Source: Colius striatus (Eukaryota; Chordata; Aves; Coliiformes; Coliidae). From it: 64,000 nt of DNA. The notes below the pieces were generated by a model that had not been told where the DNA came from, did not search any database, and was given only the letters and a program-made list of their open reading frames with translations. The stretch covers positions 81,226,367 to 81,290,366 of the forward strand of contig NC_084760.1 in the NCBI RefSeq assembly GCF_028858725.1. Reading direction: 5' to 3'. Below are positions 1 through 12,700 of the stretch, piece by piece. Every line of letters begins with the position of its first letter. The stretch's first letter is position 1. The translations under genes and the position numbers were made by a program.

Positions 1-615
1 CCTGTGTTGCAGAAAATTCCTGGCAGGACTTCTGGACCCAGATTTGCTACCTGGACTTGTGATCCCGTGGAGGACCCACACTGGAGCAGTCTGTTCCTGA
101 AGGACTGTACCCATGGAAAGGAGCATTTATTAAAGAACTGTAGAACATGAGAAGGATTCACAGGGCAGACTTTTGTGGAGAACTGTCTCTTGTGGGAGGG
201 ATCTCACACTAGAATAGGAAAGAGTATAAGTCCACCCCCTGTGGAGGACGGAGCAGAAGAGACAACTGACTGCAACACCCACTCCCCATCCCCCTGTACC
301 ACTGGTGGGGAAAAGACAGAGAAACTCAAGCATAAAGTTGAGCCTAGGAGGAAGGGAGAGGCAAGGAGAAGGTGTTTTTAATATTTGAATTTATTTGTCA
401 TTACCTTTCTCTCATTTGATTATTAATAAATTAAACTAACTTCCTCATATTGAGACTCTTTTTCCTCTAACAGTAACTGGTGAGTTACCTCTCCCTGTTC
501 TTATCTTGACTCACAAGACCTTCATTTTACTTTCTTTTCCCTCTCCAGTCGAGGAGGGCAGTGATGGAGCAGCTTTGGTGGGCACCTGGCATCCAGTCAG
601 GGTCAATCCACCACA
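1..615 (+). mobile_element. Solo LTR (A), avian ERVL-like, 5' part outside window
   Basis: The right end, AATCCACCACA, is the expected terminal inverted repeat of a common avian LTR family whose left end is TGTGGTG-like when read on the other strand. Before it lies the family's conserved tail (GGGCACCTGGCATCCAGTCA). An AATAAA signal is at 425-430. The left part carries degenerate units of 33-46 bases, visible as TGATCCC at 60, TGTACCC at 106, TGTAGAA at 139 and TGTCTCT at 184. These correspond to the internal array of the longer copy at 34,371. The family's 5' end is missing because the window starts inside the element, so no target duplication can be tested. No primer-binding site or gag/pol follows 615, so this is a solo LTR. 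ERVL class is inferred from family resemblance recalled from memory. Confidence 0.88.
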
Positions 616-1763
616 TAATTTTCTCAATTTTCTCCCACAAGTACATTTATTATACTGTGACAGGGCAGCATTAAAAGCAGACTATGTAAAATGCCACTGC
701 ATGAACTGATGATCTTTAGATGTTGGTACAGCTGCAGCTCCCTTGTCTTTGGAAAAACAAGCTGTTAAAAAGGGTGTGACACTCTATCTAGCTCAGCTAT
801 AGAATGAAGGGACTTTCTTTCTTATTGCTCTCACCCCAATAACTGTTTTCACTTCCTCCAAAGAGCCATTGTCTCCTCTATAAGGACCGTCATTACTGGC
901 CAGCTCAACATTAGCGTGCCAGTGTACCCTGCCTGCCTTACTGCCACAGAGCTGACCTACAGACAGCAGGTTTCACATTTAGCACCCAGACCTATTCAAG
1001 CCTAGGCGATTATACAGTCTGTACAGCATGCAGGACTCAGATGGCCATAAGATCTGGGATGGACTCACTCACTGGGAGCATGGGCTTGCAGAGAGACAGA
1101 AAACAGTGTCAGAAAATGGCATTTGTTTAGCTTAATCTTGGCATTCATGTAAGATAACTTAAATTCTTTTACAAGCAAAACTATGGGAAACAGAAAGAAT
1201 CCATGCTGCTGTGCAAAGCATACCAGATAATATAACAGCTACTTTTTCAGGTCTTTCCTTTAATCTGACAAGATAAGGATGCTATCGTAAATTGGTATTA
1301 GTGCCTTCAAAAATTAGTCTGCATTTCCAATGGGATTTGGATCTTTTTCATTTTGCATTAAAGCAAGAAAAGAGAGCAGAAAAGATTGTTGTAACTCAAG
1401 TCACCTTGATCTGAGATTAATTTACAAGTTATTATTTGCCCCTACTCCACGGCACTGCCTGCAGCTTCCTCTTGTGGTTCAACATGAGAAGTGGGGACTG
1501 TGGAGAGAAAAGGAACTTTATTATGGAAGATAAAGCAGTATAAAAGCAGAAGACCCTGAGAACACATCAAGGCTCACACTATTCTTTGCAACCAAGAAAA
1601 AAAAAAAACACCAACCAAACTTCAAAAAGCTTTAGTACAGCACAAGGAAAGGAACTGATTTGACTGAAACAAATGTGCACCCATGTGATAGACCATTAGC
1701 AGGGAGACACAATGCAGCTAGTGATGAACATCACAGCAACACCAAAAGGCCCTGTACTGAGTT
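616..1763. other. Unique non-coding stretch
   Basis: No repeat, exon or RNA gene recognised. The sequence is AT-rich with a short A-run near 1,598-1,610. Open frames are short and show no family resemblance. It separates two LTRs of one family but contains no retroviral internal sequence. Confidence 0.6.
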
Positions 1764-2401
1764 TGTATGACCAGGTTTTGTTAGAAGGGGGGCTACAGGG
1801 CTGGCTTCTATGAAGAGCCACTAGAAGCTTCCCCTGTATCTAATAGGACAAAGCCAGCCCATTCTAAGATGGACTCACTGTTGACCAAGGCTGAGCCAAT
1901 TAGTGATGGAGGTAACGCCTCTGTGATTAACATATTGGAGAAGGCTGAAGAACTGCACCCTGTGGGAAGCACTGGCATTGGAGAAGTTTGTGGAGGACTG
2001 TCTCCCATGGGAGGCACCCCACACTGTACCACGAAAGTGTGAGGAGGTCTCCCCCTGAGAGGAAGCATTGGCAAAGACCTTCAACTGATCATAACTCACA
2101 TTCCTCATCCCCCTGTGCTGCTGTGAGGGAAGAGGCAGAAACCCAGGAAGAAGGGGTGGGTGGAGGGACATGTTTTAAGATTCAGATTTTGTTTATCATT
2201 TCCCTACTCCATTTTGATTGTTAATTAGTCTAATTAATTAATTAACCAATTCTGCCCAAGTCGAGTCTCTTTTGCCCTTGACAGTAATTGCTGAGTGGTC
2301 TTCCCATCCTTATCTTGACTTGTGAAACTTTTGTTGTATTTCTCTTTCACCTGACCAGTTTAGGAGGGGAAGTGGCACCTAGCCAAGGTTAAATCACCAC
2401 A
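1764..2401 (+). mobile_element. Solo LTR (B), same superfamily as A, shortened
   Basis: The left end TGTATGACCAGGTTTTGTTA and the following GGGGGGCTACAGGGCTGGCT are the hallmark 5' sequence of the avian LTR family seen in A. The right end is AAATCACCACA at 2,391-2,401. The middle keeps one good array unit (GACTGTCTCCCATGGGAGGC, around 1,997) and the pyrimidine/AT-rich R-U5 part. It lacks most of the array, so it is only 638 bp. The place where AATAAA sits in A is degenerate TAATTAATTAAT here. No exact adjacent target duplication is visible (GAGTT before, GCCCC after). Sequence decay suggests an old insertion. Confidence 0.88.
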
Positions 2402-3808
2402 GCCCCAAACTCTGAGCATCATACAATACTTCCAGAAAGAATTCATTCCTTCTGAGGAAATCATCATCTAAAATAAATGGAAGCCAAGCCATATAGACAC
2501 AAGCTTGTGAAGTGGCTAGAAACACAGCAGAGGTGTCTATCACCACTGGACATGACTGCTATCCAAACCTTCTACAGAGGCTCAGATCTAACTGAGAGCC
2601 TCCATTTAACAATATTAGCCTGAACCGAGTAATGACACACTTTGACCTCTCTAGTGCGGACATGATGTGGACAAAACCACAAGAAATATGTTGGAAGAGA
2701 GTGAATGGGCATGACAGAGTTTTTTCTAAAATGTACTCACCTCTCTGTCTGCATTAGGGAAAAGGCCTGTAAGGTGGGAAGGAGGTAGTTTAGTTTTCTG
2801 TTGCTTGCACTGTGGAAAAAGGAGTTATTTTTCCAAGATGTTCATGCTGCTGTCTTCCATCCTGGAAATGTTTCTGAGATTGTCTTAAGCATGAGGTTTC
2901 TTAGAGATGAAGTGGAACAGGGAAGGAATGGTGAATGAAGAAAGTTTTGCTAAGGTCCATTGAACAAAACAGCACCAGGAAAAAGCACCAACAAAACCAC
3001 TCTGCCTTCTAGCTTCCCACTTAATAATTCTTATGTATGTTTACAGAGGGGAGAAAACAGCAGTCCAACAAAGATTAACCTGAATTCTAAACATAAGGGT
3101 TTAATTTCATTTTTCTCTAAAGGAAAAAATGGCTTATCGATAAAAAAAAAAAATAAACAAAAACAACCAACAAGCTGAATCTGGTTTAGTCTGAAGAACA
3201 GAGAGGTGCCACTGCCAACTTGAGCAAGGAGGATATTAGTCGGGGCACTCTTATAAAACCAGACAACTTAATCAACACATTGCATGGACAGCTAGAGATG
3301 TCCATGTCCACAGTTCATCAGTCAGAATTGCAACAGGCTTCTGAATGTACCAGCTCTAAAGGACTGTTCTACAATTCATTCTTGCTTCTCCTTTCAGTTT
3401 TAATCTCCATGCTCCTCAGTTTTACTTTGAGGGACTTTTGTTTCTCCCCTCATTGTTATGTTCTGCATGCTGCTTCAGAGGTTGTCAAAGGGCACCTGGA
3501 TTTGACATCGCCCTTGGCAGGCAGGAAAGAAGCACTGTACAGCTGGTGCATCTGAATTAGTTTCCTGCAGTAGTTTCTCTCCTCTTCCTTTGCCAGTCCC
3601 CAGCATGCACTGGTGACACTGCTTTCAGACAGTTCCCTGCAATGTGTCCCATACTACTGTACAATACCTCAGGTGCTCATGGTCCCTGGGGAAAGTTGAG
3701 ATGCATGTCTTACTCCAAGCAAGTTGTAGGGGCAGAGGCAGCAGCAGGCTGGTCTCTGCTCCTTTTAGGTGCCCTTGCTGTTCAGTTCAAGCTGTATACA
3801 TGCATTCT
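2402..3808. other. Unique non-coding stretch
   Basis: No gene or repeat family recognised. There is an A-rich run at 3,140-3,172. The frame at 3,220-3,555 (111 codons) has no recognisable domain and is within chance length. Confidence 0.55.
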
Positions 3809-4719
3809 TGTCATGGGTTTGTGTGGAGCTGCTTTTTGTTTGGCAACAAGGGGAAGGAGCTGCAGTGTTGTTGCAGTAAGCAGTTCGTGAAACATGCCCT
3901 GGCTCTGAGGTGGACCCACCTCCAGCCTAGGCAGGCCTATATAGTGCCTCTGCCATCACTATTTAAGAAGGGAAATCTGAGATGGAAGAGGAGGTGTAGG
4001 AGTGGTACAAGATGGAGGTGACCATTCAGATCCCACAGTCAGAGGAGGAAGGAAGAAGGACTGACAGACTGGACACTCCTTTGCAACCTGTGGCGAGAAC
4101 GCAGGCTATGCCCCTGCAATCCATGGAGGGCAATGGCAGGACTGAGAGCCACCAGTAGTTCCAGGTGAGTGAGCCCGGATGGGCAGGAGACTGTATGAGG
4201 AGGTGGCCATGGCGCAGGCCATGCTGGAGAGCCTGCAGGCTGAAGAGCAGACCCACAAGAGAGGCAGAAAGGAGCTGCAGCTTTTGGGATAAACACACAT
4301 CGGAGCAGCCTGTGCAGGGCTACTGGGTGTGTGAGGTACCCCACAGAGGAGGAGGGAGGACCAGCGAGGAGCTCATCTGCCCTGAAAGACAAGTGGAAGA
4401 AGCTATCAGGAATAGATTGACTGAAACCCCCGTTCCCTGCCCCCCTGAGCTGTTCAGGTGGGGAGGAGGTAGAGACACCAGGAGCAGGGCTCTGATCTGG
4501 GGAAAGTGGAGGGGTGGGAGGAAGGTGGTCTTAGAGGACTAGTTGTGCTCTTCTTCATCATTGTACCACTCTGTGTTGTTTTCTATTTGTTATGGTTTTT
4601 GGTTTATGTTTTTAGTTGGTGGTGGATTAAATTAATTTCTGTTTTCTCTCCCAAGTTGAGCAGTATTTTCCATTTTACCTGGGACCATAAGTGGCAATTG
4701 AGCCTTCCCTGTCTTTAGA
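3809..4719 (+). mobile_element. Solo LTR (C), related family, 3' end missing
   Basis: The start TGTCATGGGTTTGTGTGG matches LTR termini of the superfamily and is identical to the start of the antisense fragment ending at 54,697. A TATA-like stretch (CTATTTAAGAAGGG) lies near 3,958. A C-rich block near 4,428-4,450 and the GGGGAGGAGGTAGAGA block near 4,457 match the 34,371 copy, as does the AGTGGCAATTGAGCCTTCCC region near 4,690. It stops there, about 150 bp short of the expected terminal inverted repeat. GCATTC occurs at 3,802-3,807 and again at 4,720-4,725, so the truncated form is itself bounded by a 6-bp direct repeat. No AATAAA is visible. Confidence 0.78.
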
Positions 4720-7700
4720 GCATTCCAAAGGCCCTTAGGACTTAATGCTGTCCACGGTCCCTTGTTCCCAGATGGACTTCAACCAGGACAACTTTACAGC
4801 AATACAAACCTACCCTTTATTACCTACCAGCTACAGGATGCTCTGCCTGATACTCCCTTCATTTTAGTAGCCTGTAGAGCCTGTTAACCCATAACATGTA
4901 CGTCATTGATCCCTCACTTTCAGGGGAAGAGTACAACTGGATGACTGAATTTGATTTTCTGTCCTAGGGTGACTTGTTAATTTTTCGACAGTAACCACCT
5001 ACACAGACCATAGGAATTCTGAACCTTGACAAATGTATGCATGGACTTTGCTTTCCAGTGATTGAAATGCAGATGTTTATTCTACCTTGCAGGTGTCAGC
5101 AAAGTCTTGTATCTTGTGCTCAGACAGCACAAGGCAATGGCCTTCATTTTTTTCTTTCTTTGTTATTAATGAGATTCCTTCTGGGTATTGTGAGTAGCAG
5201 GAGGTAAAGACGTGCCAATCAAAATGTTAAAAGGACATTGTCAATGTCACGCTTCATCCTCAGTGCTGCATCAGTTTGAACAGAAACAATGTTCAAATTA
5301 CAGTCCTGCTGTTTGTAAGGTGAGAACACAAGGTCTGTACCCTGTACACAGAAGCCTGGCAAAAAACAAGCTGCTGTTTTCATCCAGAAACATCAGAGAA
5401 AACAAACTATTTAAACTGTTCTCATAACAGTTTATCTTTGTAAAAGTACCGTCTCGAGCATCCTCAGCCAACAGCAGGCTACATCCTGCTCCCAGTTAAA
5501 TCAGCGTTCATCTTCTCATCAACTTCAGTGGAAATGTTTGCTAGTGGTATATGTCACCTTCTGAAGTTGTAAATATTTATTCCTAGGGAAAGAGTGGGGT
5601 AATTTCCATCACTACACATGTAGTTCAACAGTCCTTGAGGTTTCTCATGCTCTCTAGATTAACAGTTACATGACTCATTTCCATTGCAGCCTGTTGTACA
5701 GTAAGGCCATTCATACCCATTTTCACAGCTTCCTAGACTTGGACACACGGAGAGGGAAATACTTATTCATTACACGAGGGCCAAAAGCTGTATCCAGTGT
5801 AATGCTCTGGAAATATGTCCCTTATGTAGCAGGCTCAAGCAACCAACACACTCAAAGACTTGGATTTCCTCCCTGGACAGAGACTCGTGCTAGGGCCATG
5901 ACACTAGCGGCTACCTCACTCCCTCAAGGAGATACCATTGGAAAAAGAAACGAACAAAGTAAAAGCAAACGAAACAGGACAAAGGAGATGTGCATGCATT
6001 CTCCAAAAACAACAGCATGTGATCACTTGCAGGCTTTTACAACTATGTTCAGAAGCAACATCTCCCTTTCCCTCTTGATACCAATTGCTGTCATCACTAC
6101 AAGGTTGTGGCAACAGGACTAGTGAAGCTCTGATGATTCCCAAGCAATCTGTTAGTTCAGATATAGCTCCCCTGATGGAAAGCTTACAAGTTCCTGATTT
6201 AAGCACAGCCAGGGAGAACATTTTCTGTGCCTTTTTTGTGCAATAAGGTAAGAAAAGGTACAACTCGTGCTCTGGCTAAGTCATATAGACGCTCCTTTTT
6301 TCAGGCTATGCCGAACAATGCTTCTGTGTTAGCATTCAGGAAGTAAAATTATTCTTTTTAGTGAGTCCTGGTTTTGCACAGTTTTGATGCTGACCTGTTT
6401 TTGGTATTCAGTTTACACCCTAGAGTGGGTTTTGTAGACACTCCTGTTGTCCCCAGTAGCTTCCAACCCAGTTGCCAGAAGACCCCACTATTTTTTGGAG
6501 ACATGCAGAATTTCTCAACTGCCAGCATGAAGTATCATATGCTACAGTGCAGCCCGGACTACCTTGAGTTGGTTGAAGTGACCTGTGAGGCAGTAGGATA
6601 TGAAACACTATTAAAACTGATGGCATTTTTGTTAGTATCTACATTCTTCAGATGCCATGAATCTCAGAGAGGTGTAATCATGACCTTCTTCACATCTAAG
6701 TCAAGTCTTATATGGCTCTTGAGCACAGATTGCAATTTCTAATACAAATGCAGTCTTTTACATCCTGCTGATCTACACCTAAGCCTGCACAGCTAATACC
6801 CTCTGAGGGCACAGGCAGGATCTTTTAAAAATCACCCTTGTTCCTGTGGGGTTTAGTTTGTTAGTGTTTTTTGAAGAGGAGGCACAGACTTTTTAAAATC
6901 TTTATTCTATTGGTTTAGACTGACCTCTTTTTTAAAGAGTACGTCAGCACATCACTATACCACAGATGTGGGTTGGTAAACCAGTCATGTCTGCCTTGTC
7001 TCCTTGAAGATCCTAAGACTATTATTCCTTTTCCTTCCTGACCCTCATCTTCCCTCCTAAAAGCATTTTAGGACACTCTCTGTTCCCTTGTCAGCCAAAG
7101 ATGCTGCACAATGTGGTGCTGTTTACCATCAAGCAATATCTCTCCTCTATTCAGTGATGTCCATATCACTTGTCTGTCCCAGCTTTTACGATTCTTTGTC
7201 TTTGGCAAATCACTAGCACAAAGCATTATTGTAACTGAAAACTGGAAAGAATTTGAAGAAGTCATTTGGGCCACAGCAAAGGTTACAGATCTTGAAAACA
7301 AGTATCTGACAAAATATATAGGGATTTTAACTGCTTTGCATCCTGCTTTCTGTCAGAGACCATTTACACTTCATTAAAAGCAAAAAGGTGAACTACAGAA
7401 ATACAGCACCATGACTTTCTGCAATGACAAACAGAACAAAAAGCATTAGCAAGTAGGTGAAAATGATCTCTAGGTCAAGGACTCTCCTTAACCACATAAA
7501 TCACGTCTCCTTCAGCAGTGGGCCAATTCTCCTCTGAAGTCTACCATGCTATTATTACTGATATTAACATTGTAGTTATAGATCAATCTCAGAGAATTTT
7601 TGCTGCATCCAGTTCCTCTACAAGAAAAGCTCCATCAAGGAAAAAGCGTGTTAGAAGGATAGTATCATCAAAGCAAACACTGTCAACTTCTTTCCTGACA

Positions 7701-9300
7701 TCTTTGTGTTTTTAGGTAACATCTGCTAGCTTTTACATTATCCTGATTGATACAACACAATTGTCCTTGCACTCACACTGTAAATGGACGCTAGAAGACT
7801 GGGATAGAGTGCACCCATCCTGACCACTGTGTTAGCTGGTGATTCCTACCCTGCACTACTCAGAGTACATTTCACACGGAAATAAAGCAGGAATAATGAA
7901 GGAAACATATGGATTGTCTAGGTTGAATGTATCTAAGATGAAGAGAAACGGAATGTTCTGAGTTTCCATTAAATTGCAATAGAGAAGGAAATTCCCACCT
8001 TATTTCTTCAATGAAACCACTAGAACTCCCTGCTGGGCACTGAGAACATTCATCTCACCTCCCTTGTTCCTGTGCCTGTCACCTTTCTGGATTCTCAAAG
8101 AGACACAGAAAACAGTACAGCAGTCCTGCAAGGCACACAAAGAAGAAAGGAGTGTTTTGCTCCAATACTGTGCATGGAGCACTACTTTCATTTCACTGTG
8201 CTTCCATACTGTTTTTTACCTAACAAAATCTGGGCAGAGAGGTCCATGCAGAGGATGCATGCAGATCCAAGATTGACCAGGATTTGGGGTCATTGACTGA
8301 AGTACATCCTAGTTTTATTGGGCTAGATCCTGATCCAGAGTTTCTGGCAGTTTTGGTTGTTCTATCAATTTATGTACAGCACCCATAAGCCTCTTCTTCT
8401 CATGCTTGCTATTTCTATTTCTGAGCACCTTATGCTATAGTGTATTCCTCCCCAGTTGGTGAGAACAGCCACAGAAAGGTGGCAACAGAAACACAGAGAG
8501 TAGGAGTACTTCCTTTCAAGTTAGACATCTACAGGGTTATCAAGGAGATACTTACACGTGATACAGACATCCTCATCTTCTTTGCTGGGGAAAGAAAAAA
8601 AAATAACACAAAGGTGCTTTTAGGGTACTGCAGGTCTCTTGAAGCTCAAAAGTTTGACTAATTTTTACAGTTCTGTCAAATGGTCTAATATAAGATATGG
8701 TCTTCTTCCTGTAAATCCTGCCCCATTCTGTGGGTATCTGATAGAAGATGTTTACCAAGTGACACAGAGGTGATTGCCACTGGTGATTTTCCAATGACAA
8801 CAAATAGCCTTTGAGCACTCTGGTAATAAGCCAGTTCCCTCTGGTTTCCACAACAGCTCTAGCACAACCCTAGAAATAAGCAAGACCTTACATTTCTAGA
8901 CTTTCTGTGGTTAATTCTTCACTGTTTGACACCAGAGCTGGTCTTTTACAGCAATGCAAAGTGACACAGCCCAGCATATACTCTGATTCTGGGAGAAAGA
9001 CAATCTTGCCCTGACTGATAAAGGAGATAAGTTGAACCTAGAGAAAATCAAGGGTTAAAACACACAGTATGGAAACCAGAGGCTTATGGGACCACTTCCC
9101 CCTCATTCCATACACTGAGAAAGAAAATGCAGAATGACTTGCCTCAAGCATTGATCAGAATATCATGAGTAACTACTGCACACAATGACAAATTTTATTG
9201 TCTCCACTCAGACCGGTCACTTGTAAAGTTGTGGACTCGTTGTGTAAGAACAGTTAGATCAAGCTGCTAAAATGAGACAGTTTATGGGCAATTCAGAGTC
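4720..9300. other. Long unique non-coding stretch
   Basis: No exon, RNA gene or transposon recognised over about 4.6 kb. The longest frames (5,670-6,122, 150 codons; 6,374-6,742, 122 codons) have no domain, signal peptide or known motif and are within chance expectation. Poly-T and poly-A runs are short. Confidence 0.55.
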
Positions 9301-9450
9301 TGTTTGACAATGAATATTCATGATCTATTTGGGCAATTTCACATTCATGCTTAGATAATGCAGATTTATGCTCATACACAACAATGATTTGTGAATATTT
9401 ATAGGTGAACACCTGGATAGTGTTTGACACAGTCATAAATATTCATAATT
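9301..9450. other. AT-rich cluster of palindromic and repeated motifs
   Basis: TGTTTGACA occurs at 9,301 and again exactly 120 bases later at 9,421. Each copy is followed by an AATATTCAT motif. ATGAATATTCAT at 9,310-9,321 is a perfect 12-bp palindrome. TGAATATTTAT (9,392-9,402) pairs perfectly with ATAAATATTCA (9,435-9,445). Directly inside the left arm lies AGGTGAACACCT (9,403-9,414), itself an inverted repeat. This could be a regulatory element with homeodomain- and E-box-like sites, or a decayed short duplication. The motifs are seen; the function is inference. Confidence 0.35.
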
Positions 9451-9702
9451 ACATCTCAGAGAAAGGTTCTACCTGGAGTTTGAACTACAGACACAAGAAG
9501 CTAATCCTCAATATCTATTGTGCCTTAATGACAATATGTAACAACCCAAAATACCATAAAGGAAACAATTAGAGGTAGCAATCTGATCACTCAAAGGATC
9601 ACTAAAAAGCCAGGAAGCTTCTCAGAGCTGCTAAAAAATTTCCCATTGGAATAATTTTCTGAGTTTCTGGTGAAACACCTTTCCTATATGAAAAATATCC
9701 AT

Positions 9703-9760
9703 GGGATTTTTTTGGGGGGGTTTAGGGGTGGGGGGTTTTTTAGGGTTTTTTAGTTTGGGG
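9703..9760 (+). repeat. Guanine-run cluster, G-quadruplex potential
   Basis: Runs of 3, 7, 4, 6, 3 and 4 guanines lie at 9,703, 9,714, 9,725, 9,730, 9,743 and 9,757, separated by T/A-rich loops of 1 to 11 bases. This fits the loose rule for an intramolecular G-quadruplex on the + strand. Two spacers read TTTAGGGG and TTTTAGGG, resembling degenerate telomere units, but there is no true tandem TTAGGG array. Confidence 0.7.
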
Positions 9761-12700
9761 TTTTTCCTAAAAAATATTTTTCTTTTTCCAGACAAAAAGA
9801 CTAAAATATTTGTGGTGAGGAAAAAAACCCCACAAAGCCTGTAACTCCAGAGTTCGTTTTTAAAGTCCATACTGACACTGCTTCACTTCACACCCATTGT
9901 CATTGTTCCTCATGGCAAGGTTCTCAAAGCCAGCTGAGATGAGACCAGATCTTTGCCTGAGGCATGTGTGAGTCTTGAGAGCCTTGGTGTAGCTTGAGGC
10001 AGTAGAATCACAGGATAAGGACCGATTTTTGTGATAAGCAGATTTGGAGACAAAGTTGGGGACTCTAGGAAAGAAAGGGTGGTAGCATAGAGACTTGGGT
10101 CAGAAAGACAGCTGTTAGATTCACATGTGGTTACTCACATGAACTGTCTTCTTTGGATGTGAGAGGAATATGACATTGAAGCTCTCTTGAAGAGAAGGAA
10201 GAGCATCTAGCTGAAGGTTTATCTAGGCAGAGGGAAGACAGAGATCTGATCATCTAGCAGGTGTAACCAGTAACAATCTCTGTTGGCAAACCTCCTGTGT
10301 AAATTCACAGTCTTAAAGCCAACTAAATACCTCCATATGCAAGCTCTAAAATGAGTTATGATTTCCCTATTCGTAAGATCACTATGCTCTTCCTCTCTGT
10401 TATTTCCATTGCTTGTTTGTTCCTTATATGGTAGTTCATTAATGCAGGAGGAATTAAACTCTTTCTCTCCATGTTCACTGGCAGCAAAAAATGGAATGAT
10501 GGCCTATATCAGTGGTCACCAGCAGCCAGAACACAAAGCCTGGGCTGTGTCCGTGCTTTGCCACATTTCAACCTGCCTTAGAGAGAGACTGTACACAAGA
10601 TGTGGGGCAGCAGAAGTACAATAAATGCCATCACTCTTACCTTGATGCTACAAAACAGGTGTTTTCTATAGCCTGATATTGTCTGGACTAAGCTACATAG
10701 AAACCTCTTCTATTTAAATTCATTGAAACAGCTGAAAATTATAGCAGTTGAAAATAAAAGCACGTCCAGGCCAGTAAATAGCCCACATCTTCCCATTTCT
10801 TCAAATTATCTCAGCATCTGGCACTTTTCTGCAGAGGCCACCTCCCTGTGAGAGGAAAAGACAGCTTCAGCTCCCCTGGGACACTCAAATGAATGGCACG
10901 CAGCAGTCAGATGTCAATTTTAGGTACGTATTTCTGTGCCAATGAGTGATGAGTTGCCTTATCTCCCTTTTGCTCTTTCCTTGGGTTTCAACTATTGTGC
11001 TCCTTCCACACTCTGCTATTGCCTCTGCTTACAGTGAAATCTGACAGCCCAAAGAACTACTCCTTAAAAGTGTCTGTTCTCAGCTCACTTTGAACAAACA
11101 GCCTTTGTAAGATGTACTCTGATGGACAGTATCCTGTAATGGGCTCTGGCTAGCTCTGAAGATTAAAAACTGGATGGGTGAACATCCCTGCCTTCCTCAA
11201 CTCCAAAATGAGTTCCTCTCAACAGGAGCTGAAAATGGAGCAGCAGCTGGAGCTCTCCAGGGCCAATGGGGCTGTCTCTCCTAAGGACACAGCACAGCTG
11301 TTCTCCACACAGGGTATTGATGTAGTGGGAGCTTCAAAGGAAGGCTGGGTCAACTGCACTAGATTTTACCCAGAGTACAAGATGTGAACCCTAAAGGATT
11401 AAACAAATGAACATTTATCATTGCAAAGTCTCCTGATTTTTTTATAGAGGGTTGATATCACAATGTCTGATTAATCAACACTGGAAATAAAACACAATTT
11501 GATGAATACTACTTTTTCTACTCTTTTCTACCATTTTCCCCTATGTTGTACATTTTATCAACCAAAATGAAATAATTTCTATGTCATACAACACTACTTT
11601 TTGCCTAGTTTTTTATCAACCACCATCTGAAATTGCAGAGGAAAAGTAATAGACAACTTTATTTTTCACATCATCCTTTGAACCCTGTTGCAAAAATCTA
11701 CCCCATGGCGATTAATTCCATCTCTTACATACTGCAGAGTAAATCTGTAGGCTTTTGTTTCTTCAATAAGTTTAGCTTTACTTTGTGTTTTCAGTGTTTC
11801 CTGACTTGAAGTTTACAATGAGAGGTCTCTTGTTGCTTTTGTTATGGAATTTTATTCAATTGAACCTTTCACGTGACCCCTTGCAAACACTATCTCCTTG
11901 CAGTCACTCAGGTTCAAGCCTTCAGTTAGACATGCAGTCCATGTCTTGGTGGAAACCCTCTGTTGAAATGGTGAGTTTGCTTGTACAGTGCTGTATGCGA
12001 ATCTGCATGTGAAATACAACATACACCAGAAAACCCTGCTATGCTTAAATGGTAAGAGACAGCACATATCTTTAAGTGCAAGGGAGGAGAAGGGTGAATT
12101 CTCATGTATGATCTTATCTTACGCAGACTACAACATACAAACCATGAAAACACACAAGCTTGCATTGATCTCTGGGGATTCCTGAAGACCAAAGGGAGTG
12201 CCAACCATTGCCCATTACTTTCATCTTTAATAGGAAAGCCAACAGAAATAAGAGACAACCTGCAACACTCTTCAATTCACAGCAGCTACCAGCTATCACA
12301 GTAGCAGCTGCATTCACCTCTGGCAGATAAAGGCATGGAGAAACAGAACCACTCCTACTCAAAGCAGGATGTAACATCCCTTCACAGCCTACAGTCCTCT
12401 CACCTGCTGCCTCTGAAAGCAGCAGCAATTCCAGCATGTGTTTGACCAAGAGCAGCAGCAACTATCAGCCGCCTCCAGCTGCTGATCTCCTGCCTGGGTC
12501 TCCACAATCACATTTTGTCTCAATTTCAACATGGCCCTGCTGGAACAGTAACTGAGCACATCACCTGAGAAACTTTAGAGCATTTGTCTTGCTATGACAC
12601 CTGAAACAAAACAGTCTCAAAGGCATGTATTAATGAGTTTGTCCTCACTACAGCTGGTCTGGAAATGTTTCAGTGCAATCAGTTTTTCACTGGAAAACAT

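Noticed and set aside
1..2401. A and B as a provirus pair
   Set aside because: Only about 1.1 kb separates them, without retroviral sequence, and they differ greatly in structure.
1757..2416. CTGAG near both ends of LTR B as a target duplication
   Set aside because: The copies lie 2 and 10 bases away from the element ends, so a five-base match is likely to be chance.
10008..10020. TAGAATCACAGGAT as a CR1 tail
   Set aside because: Too short, and the surrounding sequence is not CR1.
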